Shown: positions 42,700 through 54,825 of the stretch, piece after piece
Position numbering within the stretch: position 1 is the first letter of the stretch
How the letters are laid out: each line of letters begins with the position of its first letter
Assembly (NCBI RefSeq): GCF_041146395.1
Contig: NC_090989.1
Location: 225,464,843-225,528,842, forward strand
DNA: 64,000 nucleotides
Reading direction: 5' to 3'
Origin: Eulemur rufifrons
Taxonomy: Eukaryota > Chordata > Mammalia > Primates > Lemuridae
Notes under the pieces: generated by a model
Seen by the model: only the letters and a program-made list of their open reading frames with translations
Told to the model about the DNA's origin: nothing
The model's database searches: none
Program-made: the position numbers and the translations under genes

Positions 42700-45240
42700 T
42701 TTCCAACGCTTTAAAATATTATTTACACTACAAACTAGTCTAGGTGATTTTCTAAAAACAGGCCTTCACAGTTTTGCAGTCATTGCCAAAGCATGTAAAA
42801 TGTTAGTTTGGGAGGTTTACTAAGAATTTGAAAATCACTTTCAGATCCTTTGTAGAATTCCATGGGAACAGGAAAAGAGACTCCAGGTTCATTATTATAA
42901 GCATTTGGCATTTCACCCATCCATAATAGGGAGGACACCGAGCTAATTTCTTTCTTATTGACTTCAGTTAGCCATTTAGTCAATCAATCAATAGTCCATG
43001 TTGCAGAAGGCAATTTGGTTGGATTTATGTTAAAAATTAACAGTTGCGAAAATCAGAGGGAAGTTGGGTCCAAATGTTTTCCCCCTTTGAGAGTGACATC
43101 ATTCTCCTAGGTGACAGCTTTTGAGCTCTCTGCCCCATTTATAGCTGAAGAATGTGGTTTGCCTGTTGTGACATTGAGCTTGTCATATTGAAAATAGTAT
43201 TATTATTATTTAATGACTTCCTAGGTCTTGCTTTATGCTTGCTGAAATCCAAGGTGGTGAGCTCACTACTCCGAGCAGCCTCGCTCTGGCCAGCTGCCAC
43301 CCCTTTGCGGGTGCCTGGGACTCTGCACTGAAACACCAGCATCTGGGGATTCTCCGGGGAGGCACTTCTCTTCATTTCTCTTTCCCTCATTTTCCTCCTT
43401 ATGTTTCTATCTCTTCCCCCTCTGCTCCCTTTCACATATTCCCCCCGCCCCCCCAAACGCTCCGTTCTGCTTTTGGTTTTAAGAATGGCCTTGATTACAA
43501 ATGCCTGTTCAGGCAAGCCCAGCCTCTCAGAAAGAAAACCTGCCATGGCCTTGGCGGCATCTCAGGTGGCACTTCGAGTGGTGCCAGGGACACAGAATCT
43601 GCTGCGGTTCTTGTGTCTTTATTAGGCCCCAGAGCCAAGGCTTCTAGGAGGAGCCTCACTTGTCAGCTGTCAGTCAGGAGGCAGCCCGTTCCTCCCAGGC
43701 GCTGCCCCCGCCACAGGGGGGTGACCAGACTGTAAAAATGAAATAGACTTCAGTGGGATGCCTGAAATTCATTTTCTCCCTCGGATGCTTTCATCTCACT
43801 CATTTCACTGTGTTTACAGGCCCACAGGTTTCCTGAGGGCAGCCATGATTTAGATTTACAGTTCCCCAGGCAGTCTGATTCTGAGGAAAAGTTATAACAC
43901 CTGTAATGTATTACTGTCTCCTAGAGGAGCAAAGCATGTCAGGGGCTGCGGAGGTTGGCTACCCCAGTAACTGCAGACTCTCTCTGCACTGCAGCACTGA
44001 AAAAATGCAGGCTGGCTGGACAAGCCTCAGCCTCTCACTACCTCCCTGCTCACGGACACACAACACTCAGGTTCTTAGAGATGTGGGGGGTGTGTGTTGG
44101 GGGAAAATGATAATTTCAATGTGTAGTTCTAACAAAAGTCCAGCAGCCACACCGCAGACGGTGGACATGACAGAGAGAGTTCAGGTGTACGGTACAGAAA
44201 CTAGACAGGGTTTGCACAAGGCTGAGATGGGGAAAGTGGTTGCTGTTAGCAAACACAGAAGCTCCCTACAAATGTTTGCCTCTCTCCTTCGTTCATTTCA
44301 CTTACAATTTGGTGCATCCTTGCTAAGACAGGGTAGAATCAGCGTTAAGCTGAGCCTGGTGGGGTGTCGTCAAATGGGTGCCTGCAGGGCCCCAAGCCCA
44401 GTGAGAGGAAGTGATGAGCCCCGCCCTGCAAGGTGCCAATCTTGGTCATTCTCTGGTAGGAATTCAGATTCCTTGAGGGTCTGGCTGCTGCCACTCAGCT
44501 CCTTACCCACTTAAGAAGCAAAATCACAACAAAATCACTTTCTGAAACCAAAGGGGCCAATGGGCATTTGAAATGTTGAGCCAGGTTTATTGGACAGCTT
44601 GCCTCCAGCACAGGCTCTGGAACATAGAGATCCAAAGGCTTCATTGTCCTTCCTCACGGTGCACTGTCCTTGTTCTCAAAGATCAAGTCTGAGTTCAATT
44701 CACTATTCCTGACATGTCTGTGTTGCTCTCGCTTTCCTAAGGGTAGCTGATGCAGTGAGACACTAATTTGCTTCTGCACCCTCCCCTTCTTGTTTTGCTG
44801 TGCTGTCTAAGGTGCCAGAGGGGCTATTGGCTCTCACTGTGAGCTGCTCAGGTCAGTCAGTATGTTCACGAGGTGAGGAAAGGCGTGTTTGGATCATCGG
44901 ACAGAAACCTACACTTATCCATACAGTTAAAGGCAGCCTATTAATAACAAAAATTTGCTTACAATTTAGGAGACCGTGTCCTCCAAAGCCCAGTGATAAT
45001 CTCAAAGCCTGGAAGAACATGATGAGCTCTGACATCAATATTTACCTTGCCCCTGCCCTGATGCCCACGTGTCAGCGGTGCCCACCGTTATAAGTTCAGT
45101 AAATAATTTTTTAATTGGTGCTGGTCTTACCGTTAGACAAGATCTGGGATACTGAAGGAAAAACATCAATGACCTTTTAAATTTTAACCTTTCAGTTAGG
45201 GTTAGTTATTATTTTTTAAAAAGTGGAGCCCTCTGAAGGA
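42700..45240. other. Long repeat-free, GC-elevated unique block
   Basis: I recognise no mobile element over about 2.5 kb, the longest such run in the window. 43,230-44,520 is GC-elevated. It holds the two longest open frames that do not belong to LINEs: 166 codons at 43,235-43,735 and 202 codons at 43,906-44,514, both plus strand, without recognised domains. 43,080-43,260 and 43,790-43,930 look well ordered, like conserved non-coding DNA. No promoter or exon can be asserted. Confidence 0.45.
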
Positions 45241-45349
45241 CCAGCCAAAAGCTTCAGGATCTTAAAGGGAAATATTACCTTCAGGAAGGCTGAAGAGTAA
45301 ATGTCAAGGTGAGCAACGGAAAGAGTCCAGCACCCTAAGTGGGCTCAGC

Positions 45350-45730
45350 AAACCCTCTTTCCTTTGCATTCTAGAAACACATTTCCCAGCTTCCCTTGCA
45401 GTTAAGTGGAGCCACATGATTATCTTCTGGCTAATTTCCAGCGCTGATGTCGTGTCCTACATCTGTGTGCTTTCCCTTTCCACTGGGTGCATGCAGAGGA
45501 GAACCAGGCCCTAATGGATGTGGAATCACATGACTAAGGATCCTGGTCCCTGAATGACCCCATGGAGCAGAGACCTCACCGTGCCCTTCTCCCCTCTACC
45601 CGAACACACACCTCCATCCCATTGTAGCTTCTGACATGGGTGTGAAAAAAACTCTTATCATGTCAAGCCACTGAGATTTGGGGGTTTATACCTTTTAGCA
45701 ATTAGCACTATTTATCCTAATTAATACATC
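45350..45730 (+). repeat. Unresolved LTR-like repeat
   Basis: CCCAGCTTCCCTTGCAGTTAAGTGG, CACATGATTATCTTCTGGC and a 3' part CAAGCCACTGAGATTTGGGGGTTTATACC to CTAATTAATACAT. The 3' words match those of the insertion at 9,384-9,665. Family not assigned. Confidence 0.45.
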
Positions 45731-46144
45731 TCTCTTTTTGGGCTCTGGATTCTGGACCATGAAAAGTACATAAAGTATTTTTATTTTCAGAAATTATTTG
45801 CACACCATGGCCTTCTAAGCTATTGTTTCTAATGTTGTATTAGAAAAATATCATTTTCTTTAAATATGAAATTTTTAAATTTATTCTACTTTTTTTTTAC
45901 ATACTCTTAATTTTTATTACAAACGTGCATGCATTGTATAGTCTGTTTAAAATCTTGTAGATGGATACCGCCATTCCCAAATGCCAATAAGAAAAAAAAT
46001 TAACAGAAAAGGATAAAAAAATCAATCAGCCTAGTATTGAAAGATTTTGTAAACAAAACTCATAATTTTCTCTATGCCGGAATTTTTCACTGGTACTTAT
46101 TTTTGAATACTATTTCAAAGATTAAGAATCTACTAGACTAGTTT
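45731..46144. other. Unique AT-rich sequence
   Basis: Nothing recognised. Confidence 0.4.
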
Positions 46145-46154
46145 AAGAAATTAA

Positions 46155-46477
46155 AATAGTGGTTCATGCCTGAAATACAGCACTTTGGGAGGCTAAGGTG
46201 GGAGAATCACTTGAGGCCAGCAGCTCAAGACCAGCCCAGGCACCATAGTGAGACTGATTCTCTACAAAAAGAATTTTTTTTAAATTAGCCAGGTGTGGTG
46301 GTGCACACCTGTAGTCCCCTCTGATACTCAGGTGGCTGAAACAAGAGGATTACTTGGGCCCAGGAGTTCAGGTTACAGTGGGCTATGATCATGCTGTGCC
46401 ACTACCTGCACTCCAGCCTGAGCATAGAGTGAGAGCCTGTCTTTCTCTAAAAAAAAAAAAAAAAAAAGAAAGAAAGA
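46155..46477 (+). mobile_element. Old AluJ-like element
   Basis: TGGTTCATGCC to a poly-A tail passing into (GAAA)n. Left arm CACTTTGGGAGGCTAAGGTGGGAG, right arm GTGGTGGTGCACACCTGTAGTCC and GGGCTATGATCATGCTGTGCC are of the AluJ kind. A perfect 10-bp duplication AAGAAATTAA lies at 46,145-46,154 and 46,478-46,487. Confidence 0.9.
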
Positions 46478-46631
46478 AAGAAATTAATATAAGGTATTTT
46501 TTAAATTATCTAAGAGGTGTGCCAAAATGATCTTCATCTACACTAACTAGTATATTAGTTTCAAAACTAATTCTCTAGGAAGTTAATATGACACTTAGCT
46601 CTGTCTTGAAAAATCTCTCCAAGTGGTACTT

Positions 46632-47150
46632 TTTTAAAATTTTTTTATTGATACATAATTGTACATATTTATGGAGTACATATTATATTTTGATACAAGT
46701 ATATAACATATAATAATCAAGGCAGGGTAATTGGGACATGATTCACCTGAAACATTTATCATTGCTTTATGTTGGGAACATTTGACAACTTCTAGCTATT
46801 CTGAAATATAATATTGTTAACTATAGTTGCCCTATTGCACTATTGAACATTAGAACCTTTTGCTTCTATTTAACATAATTACCCCTTCACCAAGACCTCT
46901 TCATTACCCCTTCCCACCACACTTACCTATCTCTAGTAGCCACCATTCTATTCACTATGTCCTTGAGATCAATTTTTTTTTAGTTCCCACATGAGTGTCA
47001 AAATGCAATATTTGTCTTTCTGTGCCTGGTTTATTTCACTTGAAATAATGTCCTCCAGATCCATCTATGTTTCTGCAAATGACAAAATTTCCTTCTGTTT
47101 TTCATGGCTAAATAATATTCCATTATGTATATACACTACATCTTTTTTAT
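46632..47150 (-). mobile_element. L1 3' end, minus strand
   Basis: TTTATTGATACATAATTGTACATATTTATGGAGTACATATTATATTTTGATAC is the reversed 3' untranslated end of primate-era L1. GTCCTCCAGATCCATCTATGTTTCTGC and AAATAATATTCCATTATGTATATAC follow. Truncated at about 520 bp. Confidence 0.85.
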
Positions 47151-47229
47151 ACATTCGTAAATTTATTCTACTCTTAAGCTACATTAGGTCATAAAAATAA
47201 AACCATTCCAGTTTAGTCAGGTACGTGGA

Positions 47230-47480
47230 TGAATATTACCCATTTATTTAAAAAAATGTGTATTGCCTGCCTACATTGTGCCAGGCAGTGTTATAAATGC
47301 CAGGGATGGGGTAATGGTGACTATCATAAAGTAGGAGCCTGCTTTCATGGTGCTTACATTCTAATAGGGAAAGCCAATAATTTGAAAAGTAAATAAATAA
47401 ATAATTTTTAAAAATGGTAAGTGTTGTGAACGAAGTAAAGCAGCTTGATAAATAAAGCAATGTGATAAAAAATGCTGGAA
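47230..47480 (-). mobile_element. L2 fragment, minus strand
   Basis: GCCTGCCTACATTGTGCCAGGCAGTG and TGGTGCTTACATTCTAATAGGG are reversed L2 3' words. Confidence 0.6.
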
Positions 47481-48629
47481 ATAGGGGTAGGAGCAGCACC
47501 CTTCTTCCAATGGGTTGGAAGTGCATTGTGGAATTGATCTGAAGTTCTCTGTATATGAATTGTGATTTCAAGATCTTCTTTCTATGAAATGCTCTCGATA
47601 TCTATAACTAAGTGGAAATTGTATTTGGAGTCCCTCTAGGATCTTTGTAATCCGAGCAGACCTTCTCTCTTGATGTAAATCTAGGACATTTGTTTCTTCT
47701 GGAGTGGGCCTAGGAAATAGGTGAGTTCTCAGATCATACCCAGTCAGCCGGTCATGGCTTCCCTGAGGAGCCTGATCCTGCTGTAGAGAACACAGCAGCT
47801 CCTTGTGGACTTCCAGACCCAGCTGTGGGGAGAATGGGCACAGCAAGGCCAGCTGGGTCCAGGTCCAGCAAGGGAATGCTATTTTATGCTGGACCAGAAA
47901 TTGAAAATACTTCAAGAGATGGGAACTCTGTTATGTACACTTTCAAATTTTCTCAATTTTCAAATTTTAGGAGAATGAAGTGAATGACCAGAGTCTGAAA
48001 TGTGTTCAAATCTTTGATATCCCAAGTATTTAATCAAAAGAGCAACTTTCAAAAGATAACTCTCAGTTAAAATAAAACAAAACACCTCATTATCAGAGTA
48101 ATCTACTTAATATTTTACTCTAACCAAATTCAGAAAAGAAACTTTAATGGAATACCTTACTGGTTTAGCATTTATCTCATACAAAGGTGATATAAGTCAA
48201 AGTTTTTTCTTTTGGTTAAAAACAGTTCAGGAATTTCATATCTTGAGAACTTCAACATACTTTTCCCATCCCTCCCTGATACTCATCTTTTGTTGCTAGC
48301 AAGCCTTTTTTTCCCCACATCACCAATGCTTTTCTTGGTTGAACAGGTTCACCTTGCCAAAGAAGACAGGCAGGGTCATCAGTTTATATAAGGACCCCCT
48401 AGAAGGATATGCCAATTTGTGAACACTAATACAAAGTAAGTGTTCAACAGTAGAAAGTAAGATTAAATTAGACATGCTTTTGCTACCATTCAATTTGGTT
48501 TAGAATATTAATAATCTTAAGAAGAGCATCTCCTCTTTGCTTATATGCCATACATAAATAAATAAATAAATAAAATGTTTTAAAGATACTATACAGCACT
48601 CTTAAGGCAAAATTGCAAGTATGAATAAT
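47481..48629. other. Unique sequence
   Basis: No repeat recognised apart from an (AAAT)n tract at 48,555-48,573. A minus-strand open frame of 115 codons (47,568-47,915) lies in repeat-free sequence and resembles nothing I know. 47,690-47,880 is GC-elevated. Confidence 0.4.
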
Positions 48630-48840
48630 AAGAGCTTACATTTATAGTAGGCTTAATATGGGACAAACATTGTGCTAAGCACTTTACATGAATTATTTCT
48701 TTTAAAGATGAAGAAATGGAGTCCTGAGAGGTCATATAACTTGCTTAAATTTACATAGGTAGAAAGTGGCAGATCCAGGAATCCAATAATCCAAGACAGC
48801 CTGGCTCCAAAGTCCACGTTCTTAAATACCATATTTCCCA
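48630..48840 (-). repeat. MIR SINE
   Basis: AGAGCTTACATTTATAGTAGG, GTGCTAAGCACTTTACATGAATTATTTC and CAGCCTGGCTCCAAAGTCCACG, reverse-complement MIR. Confidence 0.8.
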
Positions 48841-49864
48841 TAATGAAAGATCAACAAATGTCAAGTCATCCTTATGATGAATAGTGCATTCTGATTATAT
48901 GGGAAAAAAATCCATATTTCCAGACCAAAAATCTACTCTACTTTCCTTTTCATAACGAGGGCCTTTGAAATAGCAAATGCATTGTGGCCACTCTATACGG
49001 GACTTCTGACACACAGACTGTATAATCAGTTCTGAATCCCCACTGTTGATTTTTCTTCCTCATGGGCATGTTGCTTGGGATTTATGTGATTTTTCTGTAC
49101 CATGTTCTACTGTGGCCAAATCCCACTTTACCTGATCCTGTTCCCCCAAGCCTGCGTTCTATGATGAGAGCAAACTCAGGGAAAAAGGGACATTCAGAGA
49201 GAGACATTAGACAAGTTCCCTAAAGACTCAGTCTTGATTTTTATTCTTCCTCAAGATGTTACTGCCATGATAGCACTCTGGTATGGCTTGGGACAGCTAC
49301 AGCAGAATTTCTTGCTGTTCCTATATTAAGAATGTGTTCTCAGAAACAGCTGGTGTGTTACAAATGCAACTGAGTGCCTTAAGAAGTGGGATGATTGGAA
49401 TCCCACTCCTAAGCACACAGGCTGTCGATGTTTGAGAGTTGGTAAATGAGATAGCAGGAAGGGGTATGATGGGACCTGAGGGTGAGAGTGGGAGCCAGGC
49501 TCCATGCGTCTGCTGGCTTTGTGAACCTGTGTCTTTCACCTAATCATGACCGTGGAGGACTGTTGTGGGAAGCAGTTAGTTTCTATTTGTCAATCAATTC
49601 TCAGATCTTTGCAGTGAGCTGTTGGCTGAGAAGAATGCTCTATGACAGTCTTCATGGACAAACTTGGATGGCATATGGGTAACTGTGAGCAGTCATTCTT
49701 CATTTCTTCTGAGACAAAATGGTCAAATTAGTGTAGGAGGGCTTTTTGTTCAGTTAGATATTAGGAAAATATCTTAACCTTAAGGAATGTATTGGCAGTA
49801 GCTGCTACACATCTCTTTTTGAAATAATCACAATGAACAATGATTGAATAAGATACAGTTTCCA
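48841..49864. other. Unique sequence
   Basis: Nothing recognised. Short frames at 49,321-49,539 (minus) and 49,482-49,682 (plus) are unassigned. Confidence 0.4.
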
Positions 49865-50020
49865 ATTCAATTTTATATACATTGTCCATTTGATCTTCCA
49901 GAAAACAGTTAAGTGGGTAGAACAAGTATTACTGTTATCATCTCCATTTAAAGATGAAGAAACAGAGACTTAAAGAGGTTAAGTGGCTTGCCCAGTCTAC
50001 CTGCCTAAGAACTGGTGCTA
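49865..50020 (-). repeat. MIR SINE
   Basis: TATCATCTCCATTTAAAGATGAAGAAACAGAGACTTAAAGAGGTTAAGTGGCTTGCCC, the reversed MIR core. Confidence 0.75.
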
Positions 50021-50284
50021 CTTTCATTACTTCTGTGCCCTTCCTCTCTTCTGAATCTCTACTTTTGGTTTACAGGACAGTGTGTTCTTGGTTCTTCATT
50101 TACCATTTGATCATTTTTCCTTATATTATTTTTTTTATATTGTTGAAGTACTGGCATTCCAGATCTTTGTTTGCCCTTTCCCTTCTCCTCCTTTTTTTGG
50201 TAAGCTGTCATTGAAAAAACTCATCCACCTCCTTTAGAAACCAAAGATTAGTTTGTTCCACATTCACTTTAATGTCTTTCTATT

Positions 50285-50600
50285 GTGTCTTCCTATACTG
50301 TAGAAGCTGGAAAGTTAAAGATGACATTTCCCAGACTCCCTTGCAGCTAGGTTTCAGGGTATAGAATAAGTTTTGCCCATTAGAAAATATGTACGACTTT
50401 AACATCACCATATAATTCACCCATGTAAAGTGTATAATTCAGTGACTTTTAGTATATTCACACAGCTGTGTAACCACCACTACAGCCAAGAAAATATGTG
50501 AGTTTTAAAAGGAAAAGTGAGGCCAAGGCCATCTATTTGCCACTTTTGATTGTCACTGCTGGCACACACAATCATGGAAGCACTGGGTTTCTCTGCAGCA
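50285..50600 (+). repeat. LTR-like repeat with a short L1 insertion
   Basis: GACATTTCCCAGACTCCCTTGCAGCTAGG resembles the repeat at 45,350. It is broken by 50,393-50,488, which reads as reversed L1 3' sequence (GTATAATTCAGTGACTTTTAGTATATTCAC). A perfect 11-bp repeat AGAAAATATGT flanks that insertion at 50,382-50,392 and 50,489-50,499. Confidence 0.6.
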
Positions 50601-50879
50601 GCTTTTTAGTATCCAGTTACTGACTTCTTATATGGCAAGAGGCAGTTGCAGCAGCAGCAGTGGTGGCTTCCAAGTTACTTAATTGAGCCTCCTAATTATT
50701 ATGGCAAGTGTAGCTTTCCTGGCACATTATTTCTACAGCCATTTTCTCGGCATTATTCCTGAAAATCCAACTTAGATCCTGCTCCTCCAGCCTTTCCAAT
50801 GATTTTATAAACACTTAATTTCCTTTATTAATTCCCTTGCTGAGTAAAGTAGCTAGAGCAATTTGTTTCTTACAAATGA

Positions 50880-51835
50880 ACCCATTTGAGCTCAATATTT
50901 ATATTTTTAACTTCCAACTTCTTACTAATCTTCTCCCATCTTGAAAGGCATCCCATAGTCAACATACCCCAAAATGAACTCATTATTCTCATTCATCAAC
51001 CTTCTCTTCCTCTTGATTTTCTTATCTCAGTGAGTAGCTCTACCCAATAGCATATTTACCAAGCCAATAGACTTGGAATCATCGTTAACTATTTTCCCTC
51101 CCAATTTCCCTCCTCTCTTCCACAATCAGTTAATAAGTCACCAAATCCTAGATCTCAGGGTTCTCTATCGTCTCTGCAACTGCTAGACCTTCATTCTCTG
51201 TTGCTTGGATTCTTATAAAGAGTAACAGTCCTTACACCTGACTGGCCCTTCTTCCACTGATCAGCCCAAATGGACACCAGAGTGATCTCTCTAAAGCACT
51301 AGTCTCACTGTGGCATATTCTTTGTTAAAGTCATTCAGTAGCTCCTCTTGCCTAAAGTGGAAAATGTAAAATTTAAGCTCCTTAACATAGCATTTAAGGG
51401 CTTTCATGGCTTGGCCTCTGTCTAGCTCTTCAGGCTCATTTTCTGCTGATTTTACTTTTTCCCATTTTATGCTTTAGACATTTTAAACTATAAACCATGG
51501 CATTTCACACTCTCTTATTTGAGAATGCAGTTTCTCAACCTATTTTACTGGTGAATTCTTATTTATTTTTTAAAAATCCTACTTAAGTGTCATCTCTGTG
51601 ACTTTGAAGACTTTATTGACCAACTTTGCTAAATGCTCCCACCACAACTCAATGTAATCAATCATTCCCTCCTCTCTTCCATTCAGTGTATTGTACTATT
51701 GCCCATATCTCACGTGTTATGTTTGTTTACCTGAATTCTCTCCCACTTGTTTGGTACTGTGTCTTACTACCTGTGTGCCCTAGACACCTAGCACAGAGCC
51801 TGATACAGAGTAGAGGCTCAGGACATACTTGAATA
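50880..51835 (+). mobile_element. Long diverged L2 copy
   Basis: AATGGACACCAGAGTGATCTCTCTAAAGC (51,269), GTCATTCAGTAGCTCC (51,331), CTTCATGGCTTGGCCTCTGTC (51,402), and CCTAGCACAGAGCCTGATACAGAGTAGAGGCTCAGG (51,788) are in L2 order. No readable reverse-transcriptase motif remains. Confidence 0.65.
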
Positions 51836-51974
51836 ATTTCACTGAAATGCAACCCAGACCTAGATCCAGAAATCTTCTACTAAATGTTTAAGATAAAGGA
51901 GGATAAATCACATATTGAAATCAGTATGGGCTCCAGCCTGCCTGGGAGAGGAGACAGCATGGTGCAATCAAGAA

Positions 51975-52533
51975 AGCACTTTTCTTTAGCAATTCCACTT
52001 CTGAGTATATTTACTTCTGAGTCCAAAGGAATTGACAGCAGTGACTCAAACAAATATTGTGCACTGATATTCATAGCAGCATTATTCACATTAGCCAAAA
52101 TGTGAAAACAACCCAAATGACCATTGGCAGATGAATAGATAAATAAAATGTGGTGTATACATACATACAATGAGATATTATTCAGACTCCAAAAGGAATG
52201 GAATTCTGATACATGCTACAACACGGATGAATATTGAAGACATTATGATAAGTGAAATAAGCCAGACACAAAAGAGCAAATGTTATATGATTCCACTTAC
52301 ATGAGATACCTAGAATAGTAAAAATTCAGAGAGAAATAAAGTAGAGTAGTGGTTATCAGGGGCTAGGGAGAAAGAGGAATGGATACAGGGCTTCAATTTG
52401 GGATAATAAAAAAGTTCTGGAGAAGAATGGTTGTGATGGTTACATAACAATGTAAATGTACTTAATGGTACTGAATGGTACACTTAAAATGGTTAAAATT
52501 GTAAATTTTACATTATGTATATTTTACCACAAT
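51975..52533 (+). mobile_element. L1 3' end, plus strand
   Basis: AGCAATTCCACTTCTGAGTATATTTAC, AATGTGGTGTATACATACATACAATGAGATATTATTCAG, AGTAGAGTAGTGGTTATCAGGGGC and a 3' end TATATTTTACCACAAT. The CAA tract after the LTR (52,898 onward) may be the remains of its A-rich tail. Confidence 0.8.
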
Positions 52534-52896
52534 TGCTGTGGTCTGAATGTTTGTTTCCCCCCCCCAAATTTATATATTGAAACCCAGTCACTCCTGTGAA
52601 GGTATTTAGAGGTGGGGCCTTTGAAGGTGATTAGGATGTGAGAGCAGAGCCCTCATGAATAGGATCAGTGCCTTTATAAAAAAGACCCCAGAGAGCTGCT
52701 TTTCCCCTTTCACCACATGGGGACAGAACTAGAAGGTTCCATCTACGAACCAGAAAGTGGGCTCTCACCAGACACTGAATCTGCCAGTGCCTTGATCTTG
52801 GACTTCCCAACCTCTGTGAGAAATAAACTTATGCTATTTATAAGCCACCTGGTCTATGGGATGTTGTTATAGCAGCCTGGACAGATTATGGTGATG

Positions 52897-52899
<3 letters not shown>
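52534..52899 (+). mobile_element. MST-type MaLR LTR inserted at the tail of L1
   Basis: TGCTGTGGTCTGAATGTTTG, AGGTATTTAGAGGTGGGGCC, GGTGATTAGGATGTGAGAGC, GAACCAGAAAGTGGGC, CACTGAATCTGCCAGTGCCTTGATCTTGGACTTCCC and GAGAAATAAAC give the whole MST LTR order. Likely duplication ACAAT (52,529-52,533) and ACAAC after 52,899. About 366 bp, solo. Confidence 0.85.

Positions 52900-52930
<31 letters not shown>
52895..52930. repeat. CAA trinucleotide tract
   Basis: About eleven CAA units. Its reverse-strand reading gives a valine run, which is a product of the repeat and not a protein. Confidence 0.9.
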
Positions 52931-53334
52931 ATGCATTCTGGTAATCAGGATATATGAGTCTTAGTCTCAGATCTTCCATCAAGTAACTATATAAAATTAA
53001 ACTTGGTACTCTATTTTCCTGGGACTCAGTTTTCTTGTACATATAGTGAAAAGTCTGGAGTAAATGCTTGACAGTCCTTTCTAGCAATAAAATTATTTTG
53101 CCACCTGCTGGAGGATCCAGTTCTATTTGGTTGAATGTCCAAGTCACGTGACATGCTGCAGAGACTCCACCACATCACAGCCCTGAGGAACCTTTACAGC
53201 TTTTCTCCTGCAGGCTCCCAAAGTCCAGCTGCATTTCAGCAGAATGGCCCTAGTAATGGTTGACTAGAGTGTGGTACTTATTTGTGTCCATAGCAGATCA
53301 TAAATGGAACAGAGTATGTACCCAGAATTCAATT
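52931..53334. other. Unique sequence
   Basis: Nothing recognised. An ATCC tract begins at about 53,340. Confidence 0.4.
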
Positions 53335-53640
53335 CACCATTCATCCATCCATCCATTCATTCAGCATTTATTATGTACCTGTCATGTGTCAGGAACTCTC
53401 CTAAGTGCCAGAAATATAGTTATCAATAAAACATGTGATTCAGAGCATTTATAGTACAGTAGGAAACATGGGCATGTTAACAAATACTTAAAATAAAATA
53501 ATTTACCTTTAAAAACCAAAATAGAGATATGTACAAAGAACTATGGGATTTTTAGGGTCACTTATTGACTGTGAGAAGTAAAATGTCACAGAGAAGGTTA
53601 ATTTTGAGCCAATCTTGAAGAATGAATTCATAAGTAACAG
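53335..53640 (-). mobile_element. L2 fragment, minus strand
   Basis: CATCCATCCATTCATTCAGCATTTATTATG, then CATGTGTCAGGAACTCTCCTAAGTGCC and TTTTGAGCCAATCTTGAAGAATG, reversed L2 3' end. Confidence 0.65.
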
Positions 53641-54439
53641 AATTCCTGATTTTCCCCTTTCATGATCTACTTTTTGTGTTTATGTTGCCCCAACATGGCA
53701 GCTGGGGTATAAGAAGAATTTAGAAAAGGTTGCTATATCTATGGCAGGATGGCTGCTATAAATAGCATTTTTTCTTAAACCTGATCTCTCCTGATACATT
53801 CTCATGAATACACCCTCTCTTAATATCTTTTAAGGATCCCCTTAGGCAAAGATAAAATATTACCCACAATCTGCTATTCTCTTAATAGCTTTGCCAATGT
53901 TTGCAGTTCCAATGTCAATAGTCAGTATATAGCTTGGCTTTCAATGTGGGATTAAACCTCTTTTATTCTTGCAGTAATCAGAAAAGTAATTGGATAGTTA
54001 GTGTGCTTTTTGGAATCCCATTGAAAAAGAATGAGGTTCTGCCAGATCTTGTCATGGAAGAAGAAAACAGACACAAAAGGTGAAGAAAAAGCTCCTGAAA
54101 GGGAAGTGCTGACAGGTTACACCCATCACAAAACAGACACACAACACCCAAGGGTCACCAGCTTGGAAGACGTGCCAAAGTTGGCCAGCAGGTCCCAACA
54201 TGCAGGAGTTAGAAGGGAACTAATTAATTAAAGAATGTCAAACACATTGTCAGGGTGAAGACAGCCAAAAATAAAATGGACTTCACATGGTTTGACCAGT
54301 AGGGGAAGAGTAAGACTGAACTCAAAAGAAATTTCTTCAGAAAAAGATAAGTTTCAACACATTTGATTCTATTATGTTGAGAAGACAAATTGCTCTTCCA
54401 AATTCTGGCAGAAATAAAGAAACTAAAAGCTTCCTAAAA
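53641..54439. other. Unique sequence
   Basis: Nothing recognised. Confidence 0.4.
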
Positions 54440-54670
54440 AGAAATAAAAACTAACATTTATTGAGCACATACTATGTGCCAAACACTGAGAGAAGCCTTC
54501 TGGGCAAATAAGTTGATGCTTATTTGCAGGGGACACCATTTACATTGTAGTATATGTGGAGTTGTGCAGTGTTTCAGTGCTGGTGCCATTTTGTGTTACC
54601 TCATTTAATCCTTGTGAAAGCTCAGTGAAGGAGATGTTATTTTTACAGATGAGGAAACAAACCTGGGTCG
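54440..54670 (-). repeat. MIR SINE with an internal interruption
   Basis: AACATTTATTGAGCACATACTATGTGCCAAACACTGAG at the left, CTCATTTAATCCTTGTGAAAGC and TTTTACAGATGAGGAAACAAACCTGGG at the right. About 90 bp in between does not fit MIR. Confidence 0.7.
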
Positions 54671-54825
54671 TAACTCTGCCTCCCCAGTATACTAGCTATG
54701 TTATTATTGAATGTTTCTTAACCTTACTGGACTTGGAAGTCCTTCCCTATCCCACTGTCCCATATGGATGCCAGATGGCAGCCATTGCAGTAAATGGCTT
54801 CCATGGAAACAACAACTAAGGAAAT

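Noticed and set aside
43690..43725. CTCF-like site at CCGCCACAGGGGGGTGACC
   Set aside because: It resembles the core CTCF motif only if a base is skipped. Not strong enough to list.
43906..44514. A 202-codon open frame as a real gene
   Set aside because: No recognisable domain, signal sequence or family resemblance, no supported splice or promoter context, and a single long frame is expected by chance in GC-elevated DNA. Kept only as a finding.
52854..53147. 97-codon minus frame with a valine run
   Set aside because: The valine run is the reverse reading of a (CAA)n tract. The rest is LTR end and unique sequence.
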